In this document: in pieces, positions 1 to 7,537 of the stretch
How the letters are laid out: the number at the start of each line of letters is the position of its first letter
How positions within the stretch are numbered: the stretch's first letter is position 1
Source of the DNA: JBBQXY01 sp051004815
Lineage (GTDB): Bacteria > Chloroflexota > Ktedonobacteria > Ktedonobacterales > Ktedonobacteraceae
DNA: 17,903 nucleotides
Reading direction: 5' to 3'
Assembly: GCA_051004815.1 (NCBI GenBank)
Contig: JBPCJY010000029.1
Span: forward strand, 1-17,903
The notes under the pieces: generated by a model
Seen by the model: the letters and a program-made list of their open reading frames with translations, nothing else
Database searches by the model: none
What the model was told of the DNA's origin: nothing
Translations under genes and position numbers: made by a program

Positions 1-1
1 C

Positions 2-121
2 ACTTTTTGCCATATTCGCAGTTATCTCTCCACGATGCAGAAGCAAGGGCATCCCATGCTCTCTGCTCTGACGGCGGTTTTCCAGGGTCATCCTTTACCG
101 GTCGCTTGGGCACCTAAGTAG
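2..121 (+). pseudogene. IS66-family transposase, C-terminal fragment (cut by window edge)
   Basis: Frame 2 reads from the window edge to a TAG at 119-121, giving 39 residues. The segment IRSYLSTMQKQGHPMLSAL followed by a QGHPLP stretch is what I recognise as the C-terminal tail of IS66-type DDE transposases (TnpC), where an IRSY-L-T-x-KQG helix is followed by a short proline-containing end. Only the tail is visible, so whether the full element is intact cannot be judged. I could not find a convincing IS66 terminal inverted repeat in the 60 bases after the stop. The next gene's reading frame is open from base 118, overlapping this stop, which suggests the element or its remnant replaced that gene's 5' end. 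The family call is from memory of the motif. Confidence 0.6.
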
Positions 122-312
122 TTACAAAAATTTATTATCAACAACTGCTTATATTAGAACTAGGACATCAATATATAATAGATGTTGTAAAACTTGGTAA
201 ATTAACTCAAGAGCGAGGATATCTGCCTTTAAAAATCCTCAAAGCAAGCTATGTTGCAGTTCCAAAAGCGACACAACTTGATAACATCGCTTATCTTAAT
301 CTAACAGAAATT
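122..312 (+). other. Open in-frame 5' extension of the HEPN-mCpol gene, probably truncated coding sequence
   Basis: In the frame of the following gene there is no stop from 118 to 312; the nearest upstream stop is TAA at 115-117, inside the transposase tail. The stretch translates to protein-like sequence, for example LGHQYIIDVVKLGKLTQERG and then LKILKASYVAVPKATQLDN. It contains no ATG, GTG or TTG in frame and no Shine-Dalgarno sequence at the TTG at 313. I infer that this is the remaining N-terminal coding sequence of a gene whose start lies upstream and was removed by the mobile element. I do not recognise a domain in these roughly 65 residues. Confidence 0.5.
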
Positions 313-1239
313 TTGCGTTACAAACAAATTATCAAGAAACATGCAAATAAATACGAACAGATAGATAGAATTGCGGCTGATCGAAATTTTTTTGAGGGTA
401 ATCTCGCCCACTCTATTCAATTGAAGTTACTTGGCGATAGGAAAGGAGACAGTGCTCTTTATCGTATAGTTTCTAGCTCGGTGTCAGCAAGTGTGGAAGA
501 TCTGATTAGTATTCTCATAGATAAGTTCATCCCACAGCGTCCAGGCACCAAAGACGCTCGCAGAACACTAGGTGACAAATTGTCTTTAGTCGAGTCAGAA
601 ATTAAGAAGATTTCCCCTCTCAATTTTGATTTTGATTTTTTCCAACGACTCAACAGTTTCGTCCTCTATCTAAGGAACAGTAGCACACATAAAAGTTCCA
701 AATTATCCAAATTAGAATATTTTAAAGCTGATATATCTACTAAAATTACATTACCTTTTATTGAACTTTATAACGAAATAATATATCCCATTCTAGCTGA
801 AGGAAAGATCGATGACCAACAGATGAAAATTCAAATAATTTCTCCGTTAGATATTAATCCAGAAGATGTTTTTTATTTTGGTGTAGATGGAGACAATACC
901 GGATTAAAATTAGAGGATCTGTTTTTATTTGCTAATGATGAGTTGAAATTACAGAAAATGAGCTGTTCTATTGAGCAAGCTATCAGTGAGTCAGTTCAAT
1001 TCATCAAGAAAAATTTTCTTAACGGGGAAATAATCTACTCTGCAGGAGATAATATTCTTTTTAAGGGTTGCTTTAACGAAACTGCTCTCCAAGAACTCCA
1101 GCGAATTTATCATAGTATCACATCAGGTATGACTTGCTCGATTGGTTTCGGTAGATCTTTTCGTGAAGTTTACTTAGCCCTGAAACTTGCTAAGACTGAG
1201 CCTGGAAAGAATCACATCATCGGTGTTGAATTTATATAG
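313..1239 (+). CDS. HEPN-like / minimal CRISPR polymerase (mCpol) fusion protein, probably 5'-truncated
   Basis: Numbering from the TTG at 313 gives 308 residues. Residues about 30-165 are predicted largely helical and contain LNSFVLYLRNSSTHKSSK, with R121 and H126 in an R-N-x3-H arrangement typical of HEPN ribonucleases. Residues about 185-308 resemble the mCpol domain, a stand-alone relative of the Cas10 palm/GGDEF fold: FYFGVDGDNTG (D192, D194) is the first metal-binding strand, IIYSAGDNILF (A244-N247) sits where Cas10 has GGDD, and MTCSIGFG followed by a helix and KTEPGKN matches the end of the fold. Known mCpol proteins act in nucleotide-signalling defence such as Panoptes. I infer a cyclic-nucleotide synthase or its derivative linked to an RNase-like domain. 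The start is doubtful: 313 is a TTG without an SD, and the frame stays open to base 118. Base composition is clearly AT-rich. Alternatives are a non-catalytic sensor or a pseudogene. Confidence 0.6.
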   Translation: MRYKQIIKKHANKYEQIDRIAADRNFFEGNLAHSIQLKLLGDRKGDSALYRIVSSSVSASVEDLISILIDKFIPQRPGTKDARRTLGDKLSLVESEIKKISPLNFDFDFFQRLNSFVLYLRNSSTHKSSKLSKLEYFKADISTKITLPFIELYNEIIYPILAEGKIDDQQMKIQIISPLDINPEDVFYFGVDGDNTGLKLEDLFLFANDELKLQKMSCSIEQAISESVQFIKKNFLNGEIIYSAGDNILFKGCFNETALQELQRIYHSITSGMTCSIGFGRSFREVYLALKLAKTEPGKNHIIGVEFI

Positions 1240-1540
1240 TTGGCGACAGTGGATAAAACTCCACAATTCAAACAATATACTAACCCCTGCCATTTACTTT
1301 TGACACGGTTCAGTGAAAATGTGCATCAATTCGGCGAAAAATGGCTGATTCTCTGCAAAACTATGGTATTTTGAAACTGCAAAATCATCGGTTAAGTGAC
1401 AAGGATGTTAGTAGGAGAGAGACTATGGTACCTGCTCTGACAAGGTGTCACCTTAGGAAGGCATATCATATTTTGGGGGAGTAAGCAAGAGGTGAATTGG
1501 AGCGTGAAAAGCTTTCATAACACGGTATCGTGTCAATTGA
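1240..1540. other. Intergenic region between the mCpol gene and csx15
   Basis: About 300 bases without a supported gene. I see a 13-base palindrome at 1442-1454 (AAGGTG-T-CACCTT), which is operator-like, an 8-base direct repeat CTGCAAAA at 1353-1360 and 1377-1384, and a hairpin near the csx15 stop that is listed separately. The short frames here show no coding character. The region could be remnant mobile-element DNA, but I cannot identify an element. Confidence 0.4.
1520..1533 (-). terminator. Weak hairpin just past the csx15 stop
   Basis: ACACG, loop GTAT and CGTGT form a perfect 5-bp stem about 7 bases past the csx15 stop codon when read on the minus strand. No U-run follows, so an intrinsic terminator is only a possibility. 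Confidence 0.2.
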
Positions 1541-1918
1541 TTAGCGGCGACGACGCGCCTCTTCACGAATGGATTGTAAGTTGAGTATTTCAGCGACTTC
1601 GTATGTAGTAACGGGGCCAAGTTTTGGACGCAGTCGTATTAGTGCGGGAAAGCGACCAATACGCCCATGAAGTTCTGCTAGCAAGACGAGGGCGGCGGGT
1701 GTGAATCCAGGTGGGTTTATGAGCAAGGTGCGCGTTTGCCATTCCTCAGATGATAAGCCCACGGCGTTGACGATAGCGGTAATTTGTGGTGCCAATGGTT
1801 CGACCTGGTCGATCCGCACCGGTATAGTGATGACTTCCTCTATAGAGGTGTCGGCGAGAGCCGAGATTTGCGCTCGCTGGGTTTCGGTGAGGGGGTGGGT
1901 GAAGTTTAGGATGAGCAT
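1541..1918 (-). CDS. csx15: CRISPR-associated protein Csx15
   Basis: A 125-residue protein beginning MLILNFTHPLTETQRAQI, followed by a conserved middle EEWQTRTLLINPPGF, then ALVLLAELHGRIGRFP and LIRLRP. This pattern I recognise as Csx15, an accessory protein of type III CRISPR loci common in Chloroflexota and Cyanobacteria. The alternating hydrophobic strands and helices suit a small Rossmann-like, CARF-related fold. From memory, the family has been proposed or reported to bind or degrade cyclic oligoadenylate, which would switch off type III signalling. It is transcribed divergently from the cmr1-led operon across a 341-base gap, so it is probably controlled separately or from a shared regulatory region. 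It is odd that the adjacent Cas10 looks unable to make cyclic oligoadenylate; the ligand may come from another cyclase. The polar tail ends in four arginines. Family call fairly sure, activity inferred. Confidence 0.75.
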   Translation of the reverse strand: MLILNFTHPLTETQRAQISALADTSIEEVITIPVRIDQVEPLAPQITAIVNAVGLSSEEWQTRTLLINPPGFTPAALVLLAELHGRIGRFPALIRLRPKLGPVTTYEVAEILNLQSIREEARRRR

Positions 1919-1946
1919 GGTTATATCCTCGGAAAAGTGGGAGTTA

Positions 1947-1968
1947 GAGCTTCTCGTTTGAGAATCTC
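1947..1968 (-). promoter_or_regulatory. Imperfect palindrome upstream of csx15
   Basis: GAGCTTCTC (1947-1955), a 4-base spacer, and GAGAATCTC (1960-1968) pair over nine positions with one mismatch. It lies about 30 bases upstream of the csx15 start, so it could be a repressor operator or a leader hairpin. Seen directly; the role is inferred. Confidence 0.3.
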
Positions 1969-2177
1969 GCCTATGTTGGGAAGTTCGTCCCTTGTTACAA
2001 CTACGAATCCCTTACTAGCATCTCTGTTATTACGGATAGGTGGTGGGCGAGGTTGTAAGGATGAATATTATGCATAACAATTGCAGAAATATTGAAAATG
2101 AGATTTTTAAGGAATAGCCATTAAAAACAATTTCTATAAGTAGAACATTACAAAATGGTCAGAAAAGTCCCAAACTC

Positions 2178-2206
2178 TTTTCATAGTAGTGCTAATGGTG
2201 TAAACT
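2178..2206 (+). promoter_or_regulatory. Candidate sigma70-type promoter for the cas operon
   Basis: TTTTCA (2178-2183) and TAAACT (2201-2206) are separated by 17 bases and lie about 55 bases upstream of the cmr1 start. Each box matches consensus at only four of six positions, so this is tentative. Confidence 0.3.
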
Positions 2207-2259
2207 AAGAAGACTCTTAATAATGATGAGCAAGCACGAAACAGAGGAGTAGTGATACT

Positions 2260-3342
2260 ATGCCGGACTCCCTGGAAATCAAACTGGAAACCCTTACCCC
2301 TATTTGGACTGGCGGCCTTGAAGGCAAAGCTGACCAGTTACATATGACAGGCATTCTGGGTAGCCTACGTTGGTGGTATGAAGTATTGGTACGAAGCGTT
2401 GGCGGAAATGCCTGCGACCCTGGTAAGCATACGTGTATCTACGAGCCTAATAAAAAACCTCATAATGGTTTATGTGATGTTTGCATGATATTTGGTACAA
2501 CCGGCTGGGCGCGACGTTTCAAGCTTGTTGTTACTGAGGATACCCTGCAACAAAAGCAACCGACGGCAAGTGTTCCTGATGGTTCAGGCGGTCTCGTCTT
2601 CAATTTATCTTCAGATCATCCATCGGCCCGCACTCAAGGCCATAAGTGGTATCTCAAGAGTAATCCTCTGAAAGGTCAATTGAAGCTCAAAATCATATCA
2701 ACTGCTCCTATTACTACGGCTAAGACAGGAAATACGTATCTTGATCCAAAAGTTGTTGGCTCCTTAATCCAGTTCATTGCGGATAACGCTGGTATAGGGG
2801 CTAAGCCACAGATGGGATTAGGCGTGGTACGCATTGTACCTTCACAGAGTATTCAGCCGCTTATAGATAATCTGAAACAAATCGTAGCGAGACATGAGAA
2901 AAGCGGTGATTTAAAGACCGCAGTCAATGAAGATTTACCTTGTTTGCAGAATATGTTCTTTGCTAGAGTAAACGTTCGTTCGGCTACAGCGTCAGATACG
3001 TTTGATCTCAAGTATGATCTACGAGGTATGTTTCGCGAAGTATATAAAGGCAAGGATGATTTGCGGCATATAATAATGGGATATGTAAGAGGGCAGAACC
3101 GCGTAGGTGCTAAGATAATGATGTCATATCCCTATGAGAATGGAACTATACGAATGTGGGGTTGGATACCCAGTATGGCCCATCCAAAAATTCCACGTAG
3201 CGAAATACTGAACGAAATGTACTATTTTCTGGAAGATACCTATGGGAAAGAGCATGTGCCATTCTGGCTTGATTATGATCCTGAAAAGAATATCAGCGTA
3301 GTGGCATACCTGGAAAAGTTTTTTGTAAAAGGGGCTTCATGA
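2260..3342 (+). CDS. cmr1: Type III RAMP protein Cmr1 (Cas7 group)
   Basis: 360 residues. The N-terminus has LETLTPIWTGGLEGKADQLH, then ILGSLRWWYEVLVRSVGG; the pairing of a TPIWTGG strand with G-x-LRWWY is the hallmark of Cmr1, the RAMP subunit at the head end of the Cmr effector complex near the 3' end of the crRNA. A cysteine set (C52, C59, C72, C75, the last two in LCDVCMIFGTTGWARRF) is typical of this family and may hold zinc. Around residues 170-195 an AGIGAKPQMGLGVVRI glycine-rich stretch matches the RAMP G-loop. The ATG is preceded by GAGGAG about 9 bases upstream, making this the best-initiated gene of the operon and its likely first gene. Its stop overlaps the next start (ATGA). The protein should be structural rather than catalytic. 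Confidence 0.85.
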   Translation: MPDSLEIKLETLTPIWTGGLEGKADQLHMTGILGSLRWWYEVLVRSVGGNACDPGKHTCIYEPNKKPHNGLCDVCMIFGTTGWARRFKLVVTEDTLQQKQPTASVPDGSGGLVFNLSSDHPSARTQGHKWYLKSNPLKGQLKLKIISTAPITTAKTGNTYLDPKVVGSLIQFIADNAGIGAKPQMGLGVVRIVPSQSIQPLIDNLKQIVARHEKSGDLKTAVNEDLPCLQNMFFARVNVRSATASDTFDLKYDLRGMFREVYKGKDDLRHIIMGYVRGQNRVGAKIMMSYPYENGTIRMWGWIPSMAHPKIPRSEILNEMYYFLEDTYGKEHVPFWLDYDPEKNISVVAYLEKFFVKGAS

Positions 3343-4349
3343 TGCGGGATTATATGAACTATGAAATTCAAGGAGCATTGAAGCTCATAGAGGATTTGGG
3401 GCGACAGGAAAATCAGATTGAAGAAGCCAAGAGGGCAAGAGATAGACAAAAGAGAGAGGATGCAGAACGTAGAGCGCAGAGTATTAGAGAGAGTCTGCTA
3501 AAGCAGTTACCGCCAGCAGTTGCATATGAATTTTTAGACGGAACGAAGAGTGCAGACGCTGTAAGTTTGCGGACAGTATGGCAGGAAAGAAATCGCAGAG
3601 TTGATTGTTTACAGGAACTAACTAGTAGCTGGAAAGAGGGTAGTGAGTATTTTAGGAGTAACTTTGCGTCTCCGCGTATTGATCTGACATTGTTACCGAC
3701 CTATTCTTTCGCCATACAATTTACCTTTGCCCTGGCCCAACCATATATCTCGCGTGATGAACAAACCTTCTATATCATTGATAATCCTGTACGCAAGGAC
3801 AAGATATTTGGACTGCCCTACATCGCATCAACTTCATGGAAGGGTAGCTTACGCTCTGCTCTCTGGCATCTAGACCACAAAGAGGAAGATGAGCCAATAC
3901 GTCACCTATTCGGTAATGAGAAGGGTGTTGAAGAGCAGGAGAAATTGAGATCTGGCCGCTTATCCTTCTATCCCACGTTCTTCACATTGAAGAGTTTAGA
4001 GATCATCAATCCCCAGGATCGTAAGTTACGTTCGGGAAGCAATCCTATTCCATTTGAAAGTGTACCCAAGGGCAGCGAGGGAACGTTTACTCTACTGTAT
4101 ATTCCCTTCGACCTTATCGGTGAGGAGGAGGGAAAAACACGTACCCAGATGACTGATGAGTTGAAGTTAGTAGTTACAGGATTGCAAGCGATGTTCCAAT
4201 TATATGGATTTGGAGCTAAAACGAGTAGTGGATTTGGGTTGGCGAGAGAAGATATCAAGGGAACATTGTCGATAAAGGGCAAAGAGCAGCAGGAAGCGTT
4301 CAAAAGTTTTTCAAAGTTAGTGAGTACCACCGGAAATGTGGAATGGTAG
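3339..4349 (+). CDS. Cmr6-like RAMP protein with N-terminal coiled coil
   Basis: 336 residues, starting in a 4-base overlap with cmr1. Residues about 10-55 are a charged helix rich in E, K, R and Q (for example QIEEAKRARDRQKREDAERR) that reads as a coiled coil. The RAMP part covers about 110-310: IFGLPYIASTSWKGSLRSAL (P160-R172) is the RAMP fold's PYI-x-S-SxKGxLR segment, followed by a helix with HLFGNEKG, a strand SGRLSFYPTFF, and the terminal glycine-rich LYGFGAKTSSGFGLA (288-301). These are the landmarks of Cas7-type subunits. Its place directly before cas10 matches the second cas7-group gene of subtype III-C operons, usually equated with Cmr6, so I call it Cmr6-like. The coiled coil is not a standard part of Cmr6 as I know it. 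Alternative starts are the ATG at 3342 and the one at 3354. Confidence 0.65.
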   Translation: MMRDYMNYEIQGALKLIEDLGRQENQIEEAKRARDRQKREDAERRAQSIRESLLKQLPPAVAYEFLDGTKSADAVSLRTVWQERNRRVDCLQELTSSWKEGSEYFRSNFASPRIDLTLLPTYSFAIQFTFALAQPYISRDEQTFYIIDNPVRKDKIFGLPYIASTSWKGSLRSALWHLDHKEEDEPIRHLFGNEKGVEEQEKLRSGRLSFYPTFFTLKSLEIINPQDRKLRSGSNPIPFESVPKGSEGTFTLLYIPFDLIGEEEGKTRTQMTDELKLVVTGLQAMFQLYGFGAKTSSGFGLAREDIKGTLSIKGKEQQEAFKSFSKLVSTTGNVEW

Positions 4350-4378
4350 TTTTATAGCAAACTAGAGAAGGCATGATT

Positions 4379-7300
4379 ATGGTTAACAGCTTAGAAGTGC
4401 TTGCGGATAAAGATATTAAAAAAGCGTTGATACTGGCAGAGGCTGCTGCGTTGCTGCACGATATGGGAAAATGTGATGAAAAGCAACTTGAGCAACAGGC
4501 CGAGCCTTCTATTTCACATAACTACTCTTATAAACAATCTCATTTAGAAGATATAGCAACATATAGTTTCTCTTTACTGGGAGAAAGTGTAACTTTAGCA
4601 GAATTGATTAGATACGGAATGCCTAGAAATATCGATCGTGAAAGGGGGAAAAAATGGTTAGTACGAGTTTTGGGCTATTGTCATAGTGCTGCTCATATGG
4701 AGAAAGAAGAAACCTATTATTTACTCAAACAAACACGGAAAGCTGCTCATAGTAGTAATCCCTTTGGCTATGAATCGGAACCTTTAATCAAATTGGAAGA
4801 GCGTCTTACATCATTGCCTTTTGATACCATTATCGAACAACATGCTAATTTTAAACAGAAGGTCAAAGAGGCATTCAGTTATGCTGTTGCTGATACGCGC
4901 CGACCTATTAATGATGTTACTCTTTGGAACTGGGGCAGTATTACAGCTGCTTTATTTAAAGCAGCATTAGCAGGAGTCTTATTAGAGAATCAGGATGAAC
5001 AGAACTCAGATAAGGTATCTAAGAAGGAGCCAGAGCAAATACAATGGGACCTTCTAAGTATCAGGTTTAATGGATTAGATTTTTTTACTAGAGCTAATCG
5101 TATACCTGACTTATTGGCGTATAAAGAGCTTGTTGAGTCTGGACTAGATAATGTGCGTTTGCTTCTGGAGGAAAAATATCCACTAGGAACCGAAATCTAT
5201 CGTGATGAAAATGGTAGCGTTTTTATTGTGCCAGATGTTGAAAATTTACTGGCATGGGAAGATAAGCAAGGTAAGAAACTAGAGGATCTAATACAAGAGG
5301 CATTTGGTAATGCTCTTCCTGAGAAGAAAAATCGAGCATTGTTAAAGTTACGGGGAGAAATAGTTCCTTTAATTGAACTAGATGAGAATAAGAGATGGGG
5401 AAGAAAGAAAGAGGAGAGGGAGCCGTCATCCCTACCCATTAGCGATTACCTTAATAAAAAGTTATTTTTAAATTCAGATCCCTCTATTGTGGCTAGTTGG
5501 TGGGATGGCGGCAATAAGGAGGACATTTGTTCTGTTTGTCAAGTAAGGCCACAAGGAGGGGGTGCAAGGGATAACAAGAGCCATTATGCTTATAAAGCCA
5601 GAGGTGAAAAGTGCCCTGCTAAGCTGTTCTGCCAGACCTGCAAGGCTCTTGAGCGTAAGGTTTGCTATGTATGTGAGGAGCGTCGTGATGATAGAACTGA
5701 AAATTGGATCCCTAGATTAAATACTACAGTTTGGTTGGATGAAGTTGCAGATACACAAGGACGCACTGCATTAATCATAGGTAAATTTGGGCTAGAAGCT
5801 TGGTTTGATGGAACAATGTTATTTTATCCTCAAGCTTATACGGATGAGAAATTGAGACAGGCTCATGTAAGACTTAGAGAGCTTTTAGCAATTGAAAATT
5901 TGGCTGAAATCATAACGTTTATCAAATATCGGGAAAAACCAAGTGAGCCTTATAAATTTAGTGTTAAAGCTGACTTGCCAAATATCACCTCAGATGAGTA
6001 TGAGCTTTGGGAACACACTTTTCAGGTTTCAGAAGAGCTATCATTTCAGACTCAAGATATCAGGGGCAAAGAAATTATTGGTGATCTCTTAGAGAAGCAC
6101 TATTACATATTACCGAAGTTAATAGACTCACCAGCAGATATGAAAAGGGCCGAAGCTCCGGTTCGCCTATCTCGTGTTTGGGAAACAACACGTTCTTTTT
6201 GGCTAAACCAGAAAGATGAGTTTGGCAATTATGTTGGCGAAATTAATTCACGCCTATCCATTCAGGCGCGTTTTGAACAGAAGACTGAATCAGATAATAA
6301 CATATACCGCTTTCACACGTATGACCTCAAGCTGCGAGATATGAGTCTCAGTGTAGCTTGTACGAGAGATGGAGAATTTCTTACGGTTGATAACCTCCTG
6401 AGAACTGCTATCTTATTGGATGCTCCAATTGAAAAGCACAAAGGGAGCTATACCGTTGAAGATTATAAAGCAGCGGCGGAGTATATACAAAGTCTCTTAC
6501 CTGAGGGGGAATTATTGGATATAGAACTTCCAACAGGTTACGGCAGTTCCAATAAAGCTCTTGGAAAATTGCGTATTAAAAAAGTTGAAGTTGAAACAAC
6601 CTCTTATACTCCTGCTATCCCTATCCTCGCCGAACCGCAAACATTTATGGCATTAGTACCTGCCGACAAGGCAATAGCCGTTGTTGATGCCATTAAGGAA
6701 AAGTATGAACGGGAGATGGGCAAGGTTCGCAATCGGTTGCCTTTAAGTATGGGCGTCGTTTTTGCGGGTAGCCGTACACCTCTTCCAGCTATTCTTGATG
6801 CGGGGCGAAGAATGCTAAGGCATCCTACTGCTAGTGAAACGTGGAATGTAGCAGGTGTGGATAAAGGTGAGTGGCCTTTAAAGGTTTCGCTTACACTTAA
6901 AAAGGGCGAACGAACTATAGAACTGGTAGTACCGACGATCATGGGCGATCAAATTACGGAAGATGTATGGTATCCGTACTGGTGTTTGAAAAAAGATGCC
7001 TCAAGTGATGTCATGAGAACCAGGAAGTTTAAAGGCATTGATGGGGAGCCATGGGTACATGTAACCGACCTTCAAGTAGGTGATGAGGTTTCCTATATGC
7101 CTTCGCACCTTGATTTTGAATTGCTCGACACTGCTGCTCGACGCTTCGAGGTAAGCTACGATGATGGTAGAAGACGTGGAGATACGCGATCTGCTCGTCC
7201 ATATTGTTTGGAGCAACTTGAGGATTTCAAGAAGTTGTGGACGATTTTATCAGAGGGATTGTTCACTTCGCAGATTGATACTCTTGTTAGCCTCATTGAG

Positions 7301-7537
7301 ACTAAGCGAAAAGAGTGGACATTGGAGAGGAAGCAAGACAGTTCTGTTTTTGAACAGATGGTATGCGACATCATAAACACTGCTAACTGGCAAGAGGGAA
7401 AGCATCCGGCATGTAATAGTAATGAGAATTCCTTATACAAAGCTGCTATTAGTGGGCAGTTGGCAGATGTTGCAGACCTCTACATGCATATTCTCAAGAA
7501 GAAAACGGAAGTTGATTTAAAGGGAGAGAAACAATGA
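4379..7537 (+). CDS. cas10: Cas10 of the Csx11 type (subtype III-C large subunit, palm without GGDD)
   Basis: 1052 residues from the ATG at 4379, chosen because AGAAGG lies 7 bases upstream; the ATG at 4373 is only 1 base from it. An HD nuclease domain opens the protein: AALLHDMGKCD with H27-D28, and a later CHSAAHMEKEE. Residues 384-432 hold seven cysteines (C384, C387, C412, C418, C421, C429, C432), a zinc-finger region usual in Cas10. The region around 740-800, PQTFMALVPADKAIAVVDAI with KVRNRLPLSMGVVFAG and LDAGRRML, corresponds to the second palm, but where active Cas10 has GGDD this has VPAD (760-763). No GGDD occurs anywhere in the protein. The later HLDFELLDTAARRFEVSYD is characteristic of Csx11 as I recall it. 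Expected role: scaffold of the effector, crRNA 5' handle contact, possibly HD-type ssDNA cleavage, but no cyclic oligoadenylate synthesis. The final bases overlap cmr4 by ATGA. Confidence 0.88.
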   Translation: MVNSLEVLADKDIKKALILAEAAALLHDMGKCDEKQLEQQAEPSISHNYSYKQSHLEDIATYSFSLLGESVTLAELIRYGMPRNIDRERGKKWLVRVLGYCHSAAHMEKEETYYLLKQTRKAAHSSNPFGYESEPLIKLEERLTSLPFDTIIEQHANFKQKVKEAFSYAVADTRRPINDVTLWNWGSITAALFKAALAGVLLENQDEQNSDKVSKKEPEQIQWDLLSIRFNGLDFFTRANRIPDLLAYKELVESGLDNVRLLLEEKYPLGTEIYRDENGSVFIVPDVENLLAWEDKQGKKLEDLIQEAFGNALPEKKNRALLKLRGEIVPLIELDENKRWGRKKEEREPSSLPISDYLNKKLFLNSDPSIVASWWDGGNKEDICSVCQVRPQGGGARDNKSHYAYKARGEKCPAKLFCQTCKALERKVCYVCEERRDDRTENWIPRLNTTVWLDEVADTQGRTALIIGKFGLEAWFDGTMLFYPQAYTDEKLRQAHVRLRELLAIENLAEIITFIKYREKPSEPYKFSVKADLPNITSDEYELWEHTFQVSEELSFQTQDIRGKEIIGDLLEKHYYILPKLIDSPADMKRAEAPVRLSRVWETTRSFWLNQKDEFGNYVGEINSRLSIQARFEQKTESDNNIYRFHTYDLKLRDMSLSVACTRDGEFLTVDNLLRTAILLDAPIEKHKGSYTVEDYKAAAEYIQSLLPEGELLDIELPTGYGSSNKALGKLRIKKVEVETTSYTPAIPILAEPQTFMALVPADKAIAVVDAIKEKYEREMGKVRNRLPLSMGVVFAGSRTPLPAILDAGRRMLRHPTASETWNVAGVDKGEWPLKVSLTLKKGERTIELVVPTIMGDQITEDVWYPYWCLKKDASSDVMRTRKFKGIDGEPWVHVTDLQVGDEVSYMPSHLDFELLDTAARRFEVSYDDGRRRGDTRSARPYCLEQLEDFKKLWTILSEGLFTSQIDTLVSLIETKRKEWTLERKQDSSVFEQMVCDIINTANWQEGKHPACNSNENSLYKAAISGQLADVADLYMHILKKKTEVDLKGEKQ

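Larger units (their letters stand above)
1919..2259. other. Divergent intergenic region csx15 / cas operon
   Basis: 341 AT-rich bases between two divergent starts, which must carry the control signals for both. It contains the palindrome at 1947-1968 and the candidate promoter at 2178-2206. I looked for CRISPR repeat units and found none. Confidence 0.5.

Noticed and set aside
1919..2259. Possible CRISPR array or leader next to the cas operon
   Set aside because: No regularly spaced 25-37-base repeats are present here or anywhere else in the window.
5498..5527. GG-acid stretch in WWDGGNKED of Cas10 as a displaced GGDD
   Set aside because: It lies just before the zinc-finger cysteines, far from the palm segment, and lacks the strand-turn-strand context.
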